A stretch of 41,035 nt of DNA from JAHIQC01 sp964565645 (GCA_964565645.1 CAZMFQ010000015.1:1-41035); one strand, 5' to 3'. Positions 23,106 through 31,948 are shown, counted from the first letter of the stretch. Numbers and translations: made by a program. Notes: generated from the sequence alone by a model not told the origin.

Positions 23106-23932
23106 GAGCACCCCTTGCTGAAATCCGCGTCCGCTTCGCGCTCGACGTCGGAGTAGATGCGCTGACGGCTCATGAGTTCCTCGAAATCCACGGCCCAACC
23201 GTCGAAGTCCGGCCCGTCGACGCAACCGAACTTGGTCTCGCCGCCGACCGTGACACGACACGCGCCGCACATCCCGGTGCCGTCGACCATGATCGGATTG
23301 AGCGAGACGGTGCACGGCACACCCTGCTCCTTCGCGGTCGCCGCGCAGAACTTCATCATGATCGCCGGACCGATCGCCATCGCGTGATCCAGCTGGCCCG
23401 CCTCGGCGAGCCGCTTGAGCGGCGCGGTCACCAGGCCCTTCTCGCCCGCCGACCCGTCATCGGTCACGACGATCAGCTCGCGCAACCCAAGCGCCTCGAA
23501 CTCCTCGCGCAGGATGAGCAGCTCCTCATTGCGCGCGCCGAGCACGACCGTGACCTCGTTCCCCGCGGCCACCATCGCGCGGGCGACCGGGTAGGCCACC
23601 GCCGCACCTACGCCGCCGCCGATGACCGCCACGCGCCCGACGCCCTCGACGTGCGTCGGGACGCCGAGCGGGCCGACCACGTCAGCGAGCGAATCGCCCA
23701 CCTCGAGGTGCGAGAGCTGGTGGCTCGTCTTGCCGACCCGCATGAAGATGAAGCGCACCCAACCCTCCTCGGCGGACCAATCGGAGAACGTGAACGGCAC
23801 ACGCTCGCCGTCCTCATCGATGCGCACGATCAGGAACTGACCCGCCCGCACCTTGCGTGCGATGCGCGGGGCCGACACGCCGAACTCGAAGACGCTCTCC
23901 GAGAGTTGGCGCTTGTGGATGATCTGGAACAC
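23093..23932 (-). CDS. sulfide dehydrogenase / NfnA-like FAD and [2Fe-2S] subunit
   Basis: Protein of 279 aa of the ferredoxin-NADP reductase family. An FAD-binding barrel (about 1-95, RVPFTFSDW) is followed by a nucleotide-binding fold (VAVIGGGVGAAVAYPVARA, 101-119) and a C-terminal [2Fe-2S] site, MCGACRVTVGG (Cys222, Cys225) and Cys237. Its homologues are SudB, NfnA and the dihydroorotate-dehydrogenase-associated PyrK-like proteins. The adjoining GltA-type gene makes NfnA the best reading. The GTG at 23932 gives the usual family start and has GGAGG four bases away. A KGCSCHL tail ends the protein. Confidence 0.88.
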   Translation of the reverse strand: MFQIIHKRQLSESVFEFGVSAPRIARKVRAGQFLIVRIDEDGERVPFTFSDWSAEEGWVRFIFMRVGKTSHQLSHLEVGDSLADVVGPLGVPTHVEGVGRVAVIGGGVGAAVAYPVARAMVAAGNEVTVVLGARNEELLILREEFEALGLRELIVVTDDGSAGEKGLVTAPLKRLAEAGQLDHAMAIGPAIMMKFCAATAKEQGVPCTVSLNPIMVDGTGMCGACRVTVGGETKFGCVDGPDFDGWAVDFEELMSRQRIYSDVEREADADFSKGCSCHL

Positions 23933-24048
23933 GAAGCCTCCGGTGGGACCGGGACGGACACAGACCAGAAGTATACTAGCCGAGGAGCGGCGCCGTATAC
24001 GCGCCGTGCGGGCGGATGCGCGTACATCGCGCAGGCGAGAGGGGCGAC

Positions 24049-25173
24049 ATGGCACGGACGTTTCGTGACCCGCAGGAGGAACTGGAGTTCATCGGCCAGG
24101 TCGAAGACGAACTCGCGCATCTGAACGCCGAGGGCGTCATCGGGACGGAGTGCGTCCGGAACGCCACCGCCCACTATGAGGCGCGCCGCGCCGAACTCTC
24201 GAGTGCGCTGGCGGGAGGCGGGCGGATATTCTCGGCCGAAGCGATCGCCAAGCGCGGCACGGTGTCGTGGGTCGCCTGGATCGGCGTCGCGATCGTGCTC
24301 GCCGCTGCTCTCGTGTTCACCGAGCAGGCCTGGGGCGTGCTGCTGCGGCCCGGGCGCCTGGCGGTGCTCATGGGCTTCACTGTCGCACTCTCAGCGGGGG
24401 CGTGGCTCTTGTACGGCAAGCTCGCGATGCGCAAGACGGGGCTGGCGGTGCTAAGCGCGGGCGAGGGCATGCTTCTGATCTCGATCGCGTACGCGTTCGA
24501 CATGTACGGGTTCTTTGGGCACGCCGGCATCGGACCGGCCGACACGACAGTGATCCTTGCCTTCGGCGCCGCGCTGTTCGCGGCCACCGCATGGAAGCTC
24601 GATGAGCCGTGGATGTTCTACGTGGCCGCGGGTCTCGCCGTCGGGGCGACACAAGCGGGCATCGAATGGGGCCTCTACACGTTCCGGAAACCCCTCGACG
24701 CGTACCTGTTCGATCAGAAGCAGTGGGACCACATCACGTATGTGACCGGCTGGTACACCCTAGTGTGCAACACGCTGGCATCGCTGCTCCTGATCGGCGC
24801 GGGCTGGCTGTACGCGGTTCGCCGCGACTGGCACCACGCCAACCCGCTCGTGTTCTCCGGAGTGCTGTGGCTCATAGGCACCTTCGCGTTCATCGAGTCG
24901 AGCCTGTTGCCCGGCGACTACGACGGCTTCATCGCGCTGGCACTTTCGATCGGGCTTCTGTGGCTCGGACTGGCCCGCCAGAAGAAAGCGCTCGCGATCG
25001 CGGCGACCGTCGGGTTCACCGCTGCACTCGTGCGCGTCGAGGGCGAGTTCTTCGACGACTTCGCAAGCCGTTCGGCGACTCTGGCGGTGCTCGGTCTCGC
25101 TCTCATCGTCGCCGCCGTGCTGTTCGAGCGGCGGCGCAAGGAGATCCTCGGCAGACTCGGCGAGTGGCAGTGA
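24049..25173 (+). CDS. multi-pass membrane protein, DUF2157-like
   Basis: Protein of 374 aa with a cytoplasmic, charged helical N-terminus (about 1-68, EELEFIGQVEDELAHLNAEG) and about ten membrane segments from 75 on. The N-terminal pattern and helix count recall DUF2157 proteins, which have no established function. The ATG has GAGAGGGG upstream. The divergent region to the NfnA-like gene (23933-24048) contains AGTATACT (23970-23977), a symmetric sequence that could serve as -10 for both directions, but no -35 boxes are evident. The stop codon is overlapped by apbE (GTGA). Confidence 0.62.
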   Translation: MARTFRDPQEELEFIGQVEDELAHLNAEGVIGTECVRNATAHYEARRAELSSALAGGGRIFSAEAIAKRGTVSWVAWIGVAIVLAAALVFTEQAWGVLLRPGRLAVLMGFTVALSAGAWLLYGKLAMRKTGLAVLSAGEGMLLISIAYAFDMYGFFGHAGIGPADTTVILAFGAALFAATAWKLDEPWMFYVAAGLAVGATQAGIEWGLYTFRKPLDAYLFDQKQWDHITYVTGWYTLVCNTLASLLLIGAGWLYAVRRDWHHANPLVFSGVLWLIGTFAFIESSLLPGDYDGFIALALSIGLLWLGLARQKKALAIAATVGFTAALVRVEGEFFDDFASRSATLAVLGLALIVAAVLFERRRKEILGRLGEWQ

Positions 25174-26201
25174 CACGTGGCCGGCTGACAGCCGTTGCGC
25201 TCGTGCTCGCGCTCGCACTCGCCGTCGCGGGGTGTCGCCCCGCCCCGACGCCCCTGCTCGACTCCCGCGAGGCGCTCGGGACCGTCGTGAGCGTGACGGC
25301 GTATCCCGCCGGCGACGCCGACGACGAATGCGTCCACTCCTCCATCGAGGGCGCATACGAGAAGATGGCGGCCGTCGAGCGGGCGCTCGACGTCTACGAC
25401 CCCGCCTCGCCGATCGCAAGGATCAACGCGAGCGGCTCAGGGACGCTGCCTCCCGAGGCCGTCGCCGTGTTCGCGGCGCGTGACGATCTCGGGGTGGCCG
25501 AGGAGTTCTCCCCCTTCCTGCTCGAGGTGGTGCGGCTGTACGACTTCGAGGGCACCGGGACGGTCCCGGCGGCCGCTGACCTTCACAAGGCGCTCGTGGC
25601 TGCGGAGGGCTGGCGTGTCACCGGAGCGCGCATCGAGAGCGGCGCTGACAGAGTGCCCGCGCCAAGCGACCTGTCCCCCGCCGGCCTCGACTTCGGCGGG
25701 GCCGCCAAGGGACTCGCACTCGACCGCGCCGCCCGTGCGCTCGAAGAAGGATTCGTGAGCGCAGCGCTCATCACCGCCGGCAGCACCACCGTCACCTTCG
25801 GCGAGAAGCCCGACGGCGAGCCCTGGCGCATCGGGATCGAGGATCCGCGCGACCCCGAGGAGGTCGTCGCCACCATCGAGGCGCCCGGCGGCGTCACGGT
25901 CTCGACCTCGGGCGATTACCAGCGCTACTTCGAGATCGACGAGGTGCGCTACCACCACATCCTCGACCCGGTCACCGGCAAGCCCGCGCGCGGCCTGCGG
26001 TCCCTGAGCGTCATCGGCGCCGAGACCGGCCTCGACTCCGACATCCTCTCGACTGCGCTGTTCGTCATGGGCGAACAGAAGGCGAAGGCCTACGCCGAGG
26101 AGCATGGCCTCGGGCTCGTGACCGTGAACGACGAAGGCCGGGTACTGATCGTACCCGGCCCCGCGGATGCTTCCTGGCGGATCGTCGAAGCGACCCGGTA
26201 G
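25170..26201 (+). CDS. apbE: FAD:protein FMN transferase (ApbE), lipoprotein
   Basis: ApbE transfers FMN from FAD to a Thr in exported or membrane proteins such as RnfG/D, NqrB/C and other FMN-binding domain proteins. The protein is 343 aa with a signal peptide and lipobox VAGC (Cys22), so it acts outside the membrane. Conserved blocks include GLDFGGAAKGLALD, EPWRIGIEDPR, VSTSGDYQRYF and YHHILDPVTGKPA, and the metal-binding Asp in LDSDILSTALFVMG. The first helix block is less conserved. The GTG overlaps the stop of the preceding membrane gene. No FMN-binding target gene is visible in the window, so the substrate must be elsewhere. Confidence 0.92.
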   Translation: MTRGRLTAVALVLALALAVAGCRPAPTPLLDSREALGTVVSVTAYPAGDADDECVHSSIEGAYEKMAAVERALDVYDPASPIARINASGSGTLPPEAVAVFAARDDLGVAEEFSPFLLEVVRLYDFEGTGTVPAAADLHKALVAAEGWRVTGARIESGADRVPAPSDLSPAGLDFGGAAKGLALDRAARALEEGFVSAALITAGSTTVTFGEKPDGEPWRIGIEDPRDPEEVVATIEAPGGVTVSTSGDYQRYFEIDEVRYHHILDPVTGKPARGLRSLSVIGAETGLDSDILSTALFVMGEQKAKAYAEEHGLGLVTVNDEGRVLIVPGPADASWRIVEATR

Positions 26202-26233
26202 CGGCGCCCTCGCACCGCTACTCTTCGGCGGAA

Positions 26234-26671
26234 CTACTCGCCGATCATGCCCTTGATGACGCCGTAGACGACCGGGACCTCGTAGTACTCGGAGCCCAGC
26301 GTCTTGATGAGGGCGATGACCTCGAAGACGAACACGACGATGCCGGCGGCCCAACCGACGTACGGGATGAACCAGCAGATCATCGAGACGACCGCGAGCG
26401 CCAGGGCCTGATAGCCGTGGAACTTCACGAACTTCTCGTCCTTGTACGGGTCGATCAGGATCGCGATGAGCGCGACCGGCCACACGAGATAGCCGACGGC
26501 AGCAAGGATCTTGCTGGTGTCGGTCACGGGGCCGGGGCGGCCACCCATGTCGGCCGCAGGCGCGGGCGCAGGCGGTGCTGCGGGAGCGTACCCGGCGGGC
26601 TCGGGAGCCGGAGCCGCGGGGGGCTCGGGGGCCTCAGGTGCGGGAGGTGTCATGCCGGTGTTCTCATCCAT
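26234..26671 (-). CDS. DUF4870-type small membrane protein
   Basis: Protein of 145 aa with a Pro/Ala-rich N-terminal third (1-50) and a DUF4870/Tic20-like membrane part with three hydrophobic segments (about 55-73, 85-105 and 106-125). The pattern KFVKFHGYQALALAVV is typical of this family. The function is unknown. The start has GAGGGGAAA upstream. The gene converges on apbE, 32 bases away, and is divergent from the M23 hydrolase. Confidence 0.82.
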   Translation of the reverse strand: MDENTGMTPPAPEAPEPPAAPAPEPAGYAPAAPPAPAPAADMGGRPGPVTDTSKILAAVGYLVWPVALIAILIDPYKDEKFVKFHGYQALALAVVSMICWFIPYVGWAAGIVVFVFEVIALIKTLGSEYYEVPVVYGVIKGMIGE

Positions 26672-26741
26672 TGTGTTTCCCCTCTACTGCGTGCATGCCC
26701 AGATTCCATCGGCACGACGGCATCATGCGCGTCATGCCTCG

Positions 26742-26770
26742 TTGAATATACACCCTAGGACTGCTACCAT
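26742..26770 (+). promoter_or_regulatory. promoter of the M23 hydrolase gene
   Basis: TTGAAT (26742-26747), 17 bases, then TACCAT (26765-26770) with an extended TGC just before it. Transcription would start near 26777, about 65 bases before the ATG. On the other strand, TATATT (26745-26750) could be a -10 for the DUF4870 gene, but no -35 goes with it. Confidence 0.55.
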
Positions 26771-26842
26771 CTAACACTGGTAACGCGCCTTCCGGGGCAT
26801 ACACCTTATTCGTCGCAGCAGGCCCGCCGGAGGAACCACAGC

Positions 26843-28069
26843 ATGATACGTAGCCGCGCATATCTCTCCACATTCCTCGTGCTCCTTCTGTCCCTGTCTC
26901 TCGCCGCCCCGGCACTGGGCGCGACCTCGGCCGAACTCGAGGCGTCCAGGCAGAAGGCCGCCGAAGCGCGCAAGGCTGCGGCGGCGGCGCAGGCGACGGC
27001 GGACAAGCTCAAGACCGAGGTCGAGGCGCTCGACTCCAAGATCGCCACGCTCGAGTCCAAGGTCAAAGAACTCGAACCGCAGATCGCGCAGGCCACGACC
27101 CGCACCGAGAAGCTCAAGGTCGAAGTCGAGCAGCTGCGCGCGCGCATCAACCAGAAGCAGGCCGAGATCGAGCGGGTCCAGGCCGACTACGAGGTCCAGC
27201 AGGACCTGCTCGACGCCCGCCTGTCCACCTCATACAAGCAGGGCAACCTCTTCTACATCGACCTGCTCCTGGGCTCAAAGGACTTCGGGGACCTCATCAC
27301 GCGATCGACACTGGTACAGCGCGTGATCGAATCCGACCAGGACATCGCGTCCCAGCTCAAGAGCACCAAGGCCGACCTGGAGTCGCGCAAGGCCGAACTG
27401 AACAGGAACCTCGACGACGTGCAGGTCAAGCGTACCGAGGCCGAGCTCGTCGAGAAGAACCTCAAGACGATGCGCGCCAAGCGACAGTCGGTCGTCGACG
27501 AGCAGGAGGGCATCCAGGACCAGAAGGCCGCGATGATGTCGGAGAACGCCGCGAACGCCGCGCGCCTCCGCCAGCTCGCCGAGGCCGAAGAGGCCGAGGC
27601 CCGCAAGATCGAGTCCGAACTCTCGGGGCGTTCCGGCGGCAGCGGGCACTACAACGGTGTCATGGCGTGGCCGGTGCCCGGCTTCTACCGCGTAACATCA
27701 CCCTACGGGCCCCGCATCTGCCCGTTCCACGGCAAGGAGATCCATCCGGGGATCGATGTGGGCCGTAACGTCGACCCCGAGAAGGCGATCTCCGGCGCCG
27801 CCATCGTCGCGGCCGGCGACGGCACGGTCATCTACGCCGGCTATCGCGGCTCGTACGGCAACACCATCATGATCGACCACGGCGACGGCCTGGTGACCCT
27901 CTACGCGCACCAGCAGAGCGGTGGCATCCGCGTGTCGAACGGCGACCGGGTGACCAAGGGACAGCGCATCGGCACGGTCGGTTCCACCGGCAACTCGACC
28001 GGACCGCATCTGCACTTCGAGACGCGCGTCAACGGCCGCGCCATCAACCCCATGAACTACGTGGACTGA
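26843..28069 (+). CDS. secreted coiled-coil M23 (LytM) peptidoglycan endopeptidase
   Basis: Protein of 408 aa: signal peptide (1-27, ending in ALGA), a long coiled coil (30-258) with a YKQG element near 131, a Gly/Ser linker, and an M23 domain (275-408). Zinc ligands are intact: HPGID (His301, Asp305), LYAH (His356) and HLHFE (His389, His391), so it should be catalytic. The arrangement resembles EnvC/PcsB-type hydrolases, with the coiled coil related in pattern to the NlpC/P60 protein at 397-1641. The ATG has GGAGGAA upstream. It is the only gene between two minus-strand genes. Confidence 0.94.
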   Translation: MIRSRAYLSTFLVLLLSLSLAAPALGATSAELEASRQKAAEARKAAAAAQATADKLKTEVEALDSKIATLESKVKELEPQIAQATTRTEKLKVEVEQLRARINQKQAEIERVQADYEVQQDLLDARLSTSYKQGNLFYIDLLLGSKDFGDLITRSTLVQRVIESDQDIASQLKSTKADLESRKAELNRNLDDVQVKRTEAELVEKNLKTMRAKRQSVVDEQEGIQDQKAAMMSENAANAARLRQLAEAEEAEARKIESELSGRSGGSGHYNGVMAWPVPGFYRVTSPYGPRICPFHGKEIHPGIDVGRNVDPEKAISGAAIVAAGDGTVIYAGYRGSYGNTIMIDHGDGLVTLYAHQQSGGIRVSNGDRVTKGQRIGTVGSTGNSTGPHLHFETRVNGRAINPMNYVD

Positions 28070-28102
28070 CGAGCTGAGGGCCTCACCTGGCCGCCGTGTG
28101 CG

Positions 28103-28669
28103 CTATCCCGCGTTGAACTCCTGCATCGCCGACTCGATCCCGTGCTCGAGCACGTGCATCACAGCCTGTGCGCCGGTCGGGATCATCGCCTCGAAATCCT
28201 CGAGCGTCTCTCCGCGCAACTGCTGAAGCACCCAGTCAGCCGCGTCCATCCGTCCGGGAGGACGTCCGACGCCGAGCCGCACGCGCAGGTACGAGTCCGT
28301 TCCGAGCTGCTCGGTGATCGAACGCAACCCGTTGTGCCCGCCGTGCCCGCCGCCGCGCTTGGCGCGCACGGAACCGGCCGGCAGATCGATATCGTCGTGA
28401 ACGATGATGATCTCCTCGGCGGTCGCCTCGTAGGCGTCAGCGAGTTTGACGATGGCCTTGCCTGAGACGTTCATGAACGTCTGGGGCTTGGCCAGAACCA
28501 GGTCCTCGTCGCCGAAGCGCACGACCGAGGTCCTGGATCCGGCCTCGTCCTTCCAGTATGAAGCGCGCAGGTTCTCGCCGAGGAGATCCACGACGAGGAA
28601 CCCGGCGTTGTGGCGCGTGTGTTCGTACTCGGCGCCGGGATTCCCCAGCCCCACGACCAGTCGGGACAT
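28103..28669 (-). CDS. pth: peptidyl-tRNA hydrolase
   Basis: Cleaves peptidyl-tRNA released from stalled ribosomes. The protein is 188 aa, the usual length, with the family blocks VVGLGNPG (Asn10), TRHNAGF (catalytic His20) and IIVHDDIDLPAG, plus GGHGGHNGL with the conserved Asn. It follows rplY after 15 bases, the same order (ctc-pth) as in Bacillus subtilis, and is the last gene of the conserved block in this direction. Confidence 0.96.
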   Translation of the reverse strand: MSRLVVGLGNPGAEYEHTRHNAGFLVVDLLGENLRASYWKDEAGSRTSVVRFGDEDLVLAKPQTFMNVSGKAIVKLADAYEATAEEIIIVHDDIDLPAGSVRAKRGGGHGGHNGLRSITEQLGTDSYLRVRLGVGRPPGRMDAADWVLQQLRGETLEDFEAMIPTGAQAVMHVLEHGIESAMQEFNAG

Positions 28670-28684
28670 CCGGTTTCCTCGGTG

Positions 28685-29329
28685 CTACTCGGCGCCTTCG
28701 TCGGACTCGCCGATGACCTCGGGCTCGACCTCTTCGGCGCCTGCCGCGATCTCTTCCTCGGTCGGCTCGGCGGTCGGAGTGGTCACGGAGCACACGATGG
28801 CCTCGGGATCGCCGATGATCGTCACGCCCTTGGGAGCGACGAGGTCGGCCACGTGCAGGGTGCTGCCGATCTCCATGGCCGTGATGTCGACGGCAAGGTA
28901 GTCGGGCAGATCGCTCGGCAGGGCCTCGACCGTGACTTCGCGCAGCTCGTGGAGCAACACGCCGCCGGCCCTGACGCCCTCGGCATCGCCCTCGAAGTGC
29001 AGGTTCACCGGGCTCTGGATGACCTGGTCCATGCGGACAGCGAGGAAGTCCACGTGGATGATGGTCCCCTTGATCGGGCTCGTCTGTATCTGCTTGAGCA
29101 TCGCGGCGACGGGCTTGGACTCGCCTTCGAGCTGGAGCTCGACCAGGCCGCCGGATCCCTCATGGTGCTGCATGAACAACTCGAAATCATGGCGATCGAG
29201 TGCTATGGCCGCACTCTCCCGGCCCGACCCGTAAAGCACCGCCGGGATCTGTCCCGCAGCGGCGAGCCGATGACTCGCCTTGCCCAGGACCGTCCTCGGC
29301 TTCGCCTGTATGGCTGTTGCATCCGTCAT
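28685..29329 (-). CDS. rplY: 50S ribosomal protein L25/Ctc
   Basis: Long (Ctc/TL5-type) form of L25, 214 aa, which binds 5S rRNA. The N-terminal domain (1-95, RTVLGKASHRLAAAGQIPAV) is followed by the beta-rich extension (100-185) and an acidic C-terminal tail. Ctc is a general-stress protein in Bacillus. It lies between prs and pth in the conserved order, 52 bases after the prs stop. Confidence 0.94.
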   Translation of the reverse strand: MTDATAIQAKPRTVLGKASHRLAAAGQIPAVLYGSGRESAAIALDRHDFELFMQHHEGSGGLVELQLEGESKPVAAMLKQIQTSPIKGTIIHVDFLAVRMDQVIQSPVNLHFEGDAEGVRAGGVLLHELREVTVEALPSDLPDYLAVDITAMEIGSTLHVADLVAPKGVTIIGDPEAIVCSVTTPTAEPTEEEIAAGAEEVEPEVIGESDEGAE

Positions 29330-29381
29330 GTTCCCTCGTGCTCCTTTCGTGGCGACACACCGGCAGGTGCGCGCGATGGTC

Positions 29382-30344
29382 CTACAGCTGGAAGTCGGGA
29401 TCGAACAGCTCCGAGACCGACTCGTCGTTGTACACGTTCTGGACAGCGTGCGCGAACAAGGGCGCGACGCTCAGTACCCGTATCTTGCCGTGCCTGCGCT
29501 CGTCGGGCACCGGCAGCGTGTTGGTCACGATGACCTCGGCGGCCGGCGACGACTCGATGCGCTCGTATGCCGGCGGCGAGAAGATCCCGTGTGTGGCGCA
29601 GACGTAGACCGAGGCCGCACCCTTCTGGATCAGCGCCTTGGCGCCCTCCGTGACCGAGCCGGCGGTGTCGATCATGTCGTCGGCGATGATGCAGTTCTTG
29701 CCCTCGACCTCGCCGATGACGTGCGTGATCTCGGCGACGTTATGCTCCGGGCGGCCCTTGTGCATGATCGCGAGGCTCGCGCCGAGCATGTCCGCGAGCT
29801 TCTTGCAGGCCTTGGCACGGCCCACGTCCGGAGAGACGACGCACATGTTCTCCAGCTCGAGCGATTCGAAGTAGTCCGCAAGGATCGGCAGTGCGGTCAG
29901 GTGGTTCACGGGCTGGTTGAAGAAGCCCTGGATCTGACCCTGGTGCAGGTCCATCGCGATCACCCGGTCGACACCCGCGGTGGTCATGAGGTCCGCGACG
30001 AGCTTGGCCGTGATCGGCTCGCGGGCGGCGGACTTCTTGTCCTGACGCGCGTAGCCGTAGTGGCTCACGACCGCCGTGATGGTTCGCGCTGAGGCACGCT
30101 TGGCGGCGTCGACCATGATGAGGAGTTCCATCAGCGTGTCGTTGACGGGCGTACACACCGATTGGAGCAAGAACACGTCGGCGCCCCGAACGGATTCGAG
30201 GAAGCGGACGTAGATCTCGCCGTTGGCGAACTTGGAGATCTTGACGTTGCCCAGTTCGACGCCCAGGTGCTCAGCCACGTCCTCGGCCCACTCACGATTC
30301 GAAGTCCCCGAGAACACCATCATGCGCTTGCCCGAATCACCCAT
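29382..30344 (-). CDS. prs: ribose-phosphate pyrophosphokinase
   Basis: Makes PRPP from ribose 5-phosphate and ATP for purine, pyrimidine, His and Trp synthesis. The protein is 320 aa, the usual length. Conserved blocks are KFANGEIYVR near the N-terminus, the flexible-loop region RQDKKS, the ribose/ATP-site DLHQGQIQGFF and the PRPP-binding loop DDMIDTAGSV. It lies 15 bases after glmU, as expected for a shared transcript. Confidence 0.96.
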   Translation of the reverse strand: MGDSGKRMMVFSGTSNREWAEDVAEHLGVELGNVKISKFANGEIYVRFLESVRGADVFLLQSVCTPVNDTLMELLIMVDAAKRASARTITAVVSHYGYARQDKKSAAREPITAKLVADLMTTAGVDRVIAMDLHQGQIQGFFNQPVNHLTALPILADYFESLELENMCVVSPDVGRAKACKKLADMLGASLAIMHKGRPEHNVAEITHVIGEVEGKNCIIADDMIDTAGSVTEGAKALIQKGAASVYVCATHGIFSPPAYERIESSPAAEVIVTNTLPVPDERRHGKIRVLSVAPLFAHAVQNVYNDESVSELFDPDFQL

Positions 30345-30359
30345 GCTGTCGAAATCCCC

Positions 30360-31742
30360 TTACTGGTCGCGTTCCATCTGTTTGCGCCGCCGCTCCACGA
30401 AGCCCTCGACGTTGCGCTGCTCGGTGCGCTCGATTCCCAGCGCTCCGGGCGGCACGTCGCGGGCGATCGCACTGCCCGCTCCGGTGATCGCGCCCTTGCC
30501 GATCCGGACCGGCGCTACGAGCATGGTATCAGAGCCGATGAACACATCGTCCTCGACCACGGTGCGGTGCTTGCGGACCCCGTCGTAGTTGCAGGTGATG
30601 GTTCCCGCTCCCACGTTGACTCCCGACCCGATCGTCGCATCGCCGATGTAGGAAAGGTGAGGCACTTTGGAACCTTCCCCCACCACGGAGTTCTTTATCT
30701 CGACGTTGGTGCCCGCCTTGGAGCGAGCTTCGAGCACGCTGCCGGGACGCAGGTAGGCCCGCGGTCCGACGCACGCGCCGGCACCGATGGTCGCTCCGAG
30801 AACGATCGACGAGTCCACCACCACGTCCTCGGCGATCGACGAGTCCGTCACGCGAGTGTTCGGGCCGAGGACGCAGCGGTCCCCCACGCTGACGTCGCCC
30901 ATGAGGAACGTCATCGGCTCGATCACGACGTCGCGCCCCAGGGTGACCGAGGGACCGATCCACGTGAGGTCGGGGGCGGTCATCGTCACGCCTGCGAGCA
31001 TGTGGCGCTCGTTGATGCGCCGCTGGAGCACGCGGCCGACCTCGGCGAGCTGGACGCGCGAGTTCACGCCATGCGACTCGTCGGCGTCCTGTGCGATCAC
31101 AGCCTCCACGCGCAGCCCCTCCCCTGCGAGCACTCCAAGCAGGTCGGTGAGGTAGTACTCCGACTGGGCGTTGGAGGTCTCCAGGCGATGCAGGTGCGCT
31201 GAGAGGGCGGCCCCGTCGAAGCAGTAGGTCCCGACGTTGCATTCGTTGATGCCGAGGAGCTCGGCCGGCAGGTCCTTGTGCTCGACGATCCCTGTCACGG
31301 CGCCGTTCTCGTCGCGGATGATGCGGCCGTACCCGGTCGGATCGGGGAACCTCGCCGAGAGCACGACGCACGCGGCATCCGCCTCGTCACGGACCTCGAC
31401 GAGGCGGGCGACGGTCTCCGACCTGATCAGAGGCACGTCGCCCGCGAGCACGACGACCGGGCCCTCGATGTCGCCGACGGCCTCGAGCGCGCACATGACC
31501 GCGTGCCCGGTGCCGTGCTGCTCGTCCTGACGCGCGAACTCCGCTCCGGGAAGCAGCGCCTCGACGACCTCGGCCTTGTGCCCGGTCACGACGATGACGC
31601 GCTCGATGCCCGCCGCGCGTGTGGCGTCGACCACATGACGGATGATCGGTACGCCGAGGACCTCGTGAGCGACCTTGGGGAGGTCCGAGTTCATGCGGGT
31701 GCCTTCACCCGCAGCCAGGATGATCGCGGTCGCCTTCATCAC
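30360..31742 (-). CDS. glmU: bifunctional N-acetylglucosamine-1-P uridyltransferase / glucosamine-1-P acetyltransferase
   Basis: Produces UDP-GlcNAc for peptidoglycan. The protein is 460 aa with an N-terminal Rossmann-like pyrophosphorylase (1-225; AAGEGTRMNSDLPKVAHE with a longer gap before the Lys than in sugar-nucleotide enzymes of other classes) and a C-terminal left-handed beta-helix (from about 250), whose hexapeptide repeats are recognisable as [IV]-G-x-x-x-x turns. The end is Arg/Lys-rich. The gene sits between tRNA-Gln and prs, in the spoVG-glmU-prs order. Confidence 0.95.
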   Translation of the reverse strand: MMKATAIILAAGEGTRMNSDLPKVAHEVLGVPIIRHVVDATRAAGIERVIVVTGHKAEVVEALLPGAEFARQDEQHGTGHAVMCALEAVGDIEGPVVVLAGDVPLIRSETVARLVEVRDEADAACVVLSARFPDPTGYGRIIRDENGAVTGIVEHKDLPAELLGINECNVGTYCFDGAALSAHLHRLETSNAQSEYYLTDLLGVLAGEGLRVEAVIAQDADESHGVNSRVQLAEVGRVLQRRINERHMLAGVTMTAPDLTWIGPSVTLGRDVVIEPMTFLMGDVSVGDRCVLGPNTRVTDSSIAEDVVVDSSIVLGATIGAGACVGPRAYLRPGSVLEARSKAGTNVEIKNSVVGEGSKVPHLSYIGDATIGSGVNVGAGTITCNYDGVRKHRTVVEDDVFIGSDTMLVAPVRIGKGAITGAGSAIARDVPPGALGIERTEQRNVEGFVERRRKQMERDQ

Positions 31743-31790
31743 TCACCTCAAGAATCCTCGGAAAGGCGCGTACGCGCCTGGGTCAGGTAG

Positions 31791-31865
31791 TGGCTGGGGC
31801 GGTAGGATTCGAACCTACGAATGTCGGCTCCAAAGGCCGATGCCTTACCGCTTGGCGACGCCCCA
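31791..31865 (-). tRNA. tRNA-Gln (TTG)
   Basis: A 75-nt tRNA with encoded CCA. The acceptor stem TGGGGCG/CGCCCCA is fully paired, the T-arm is GTAGGTTCGAATCCTAC, and the anticodon stem TCGGC/GCCGA closes the loop CTTTGGA, which gives anticodon TTG. It lies on the same strand between spoVG and glmU, 48 bases before the latter, and may be cotranscribed with it. Confidence 0.95.
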
Positions 31866-31879
31866 TCGATTCCCGAGTG

Positions 31880-31888
31880 AGTTTAGCA
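31880..31888 (-). promoter_or_regulatory. extended -10 promoter for tRNA-Gln
   Basis: Minus-strand TGCTAAACT is an extended -10 element. The predicted start near 31873 is eight bases before the mature tRNA end. No clear -35 is seen, as in the other extended -10 promoters of this window except the one at 26742. Confidence 0.42.
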
Positions 31889-31948
31889 AACGGCAGGATG
31901 TGACGCGCGCGCGGGAAGCGGCGACGTTACCGAAACGGGAGACTCGCC

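Noticed and set aside
23093..23932. Dihydroorotate dehydrogenase electron-transfer subunit (PyrK)
   Set aside because: The family is related, but no pyrD is adjacent, whereas a GltA/NfnB-type gene overlaps it, which favours an Nfn-type subunit.
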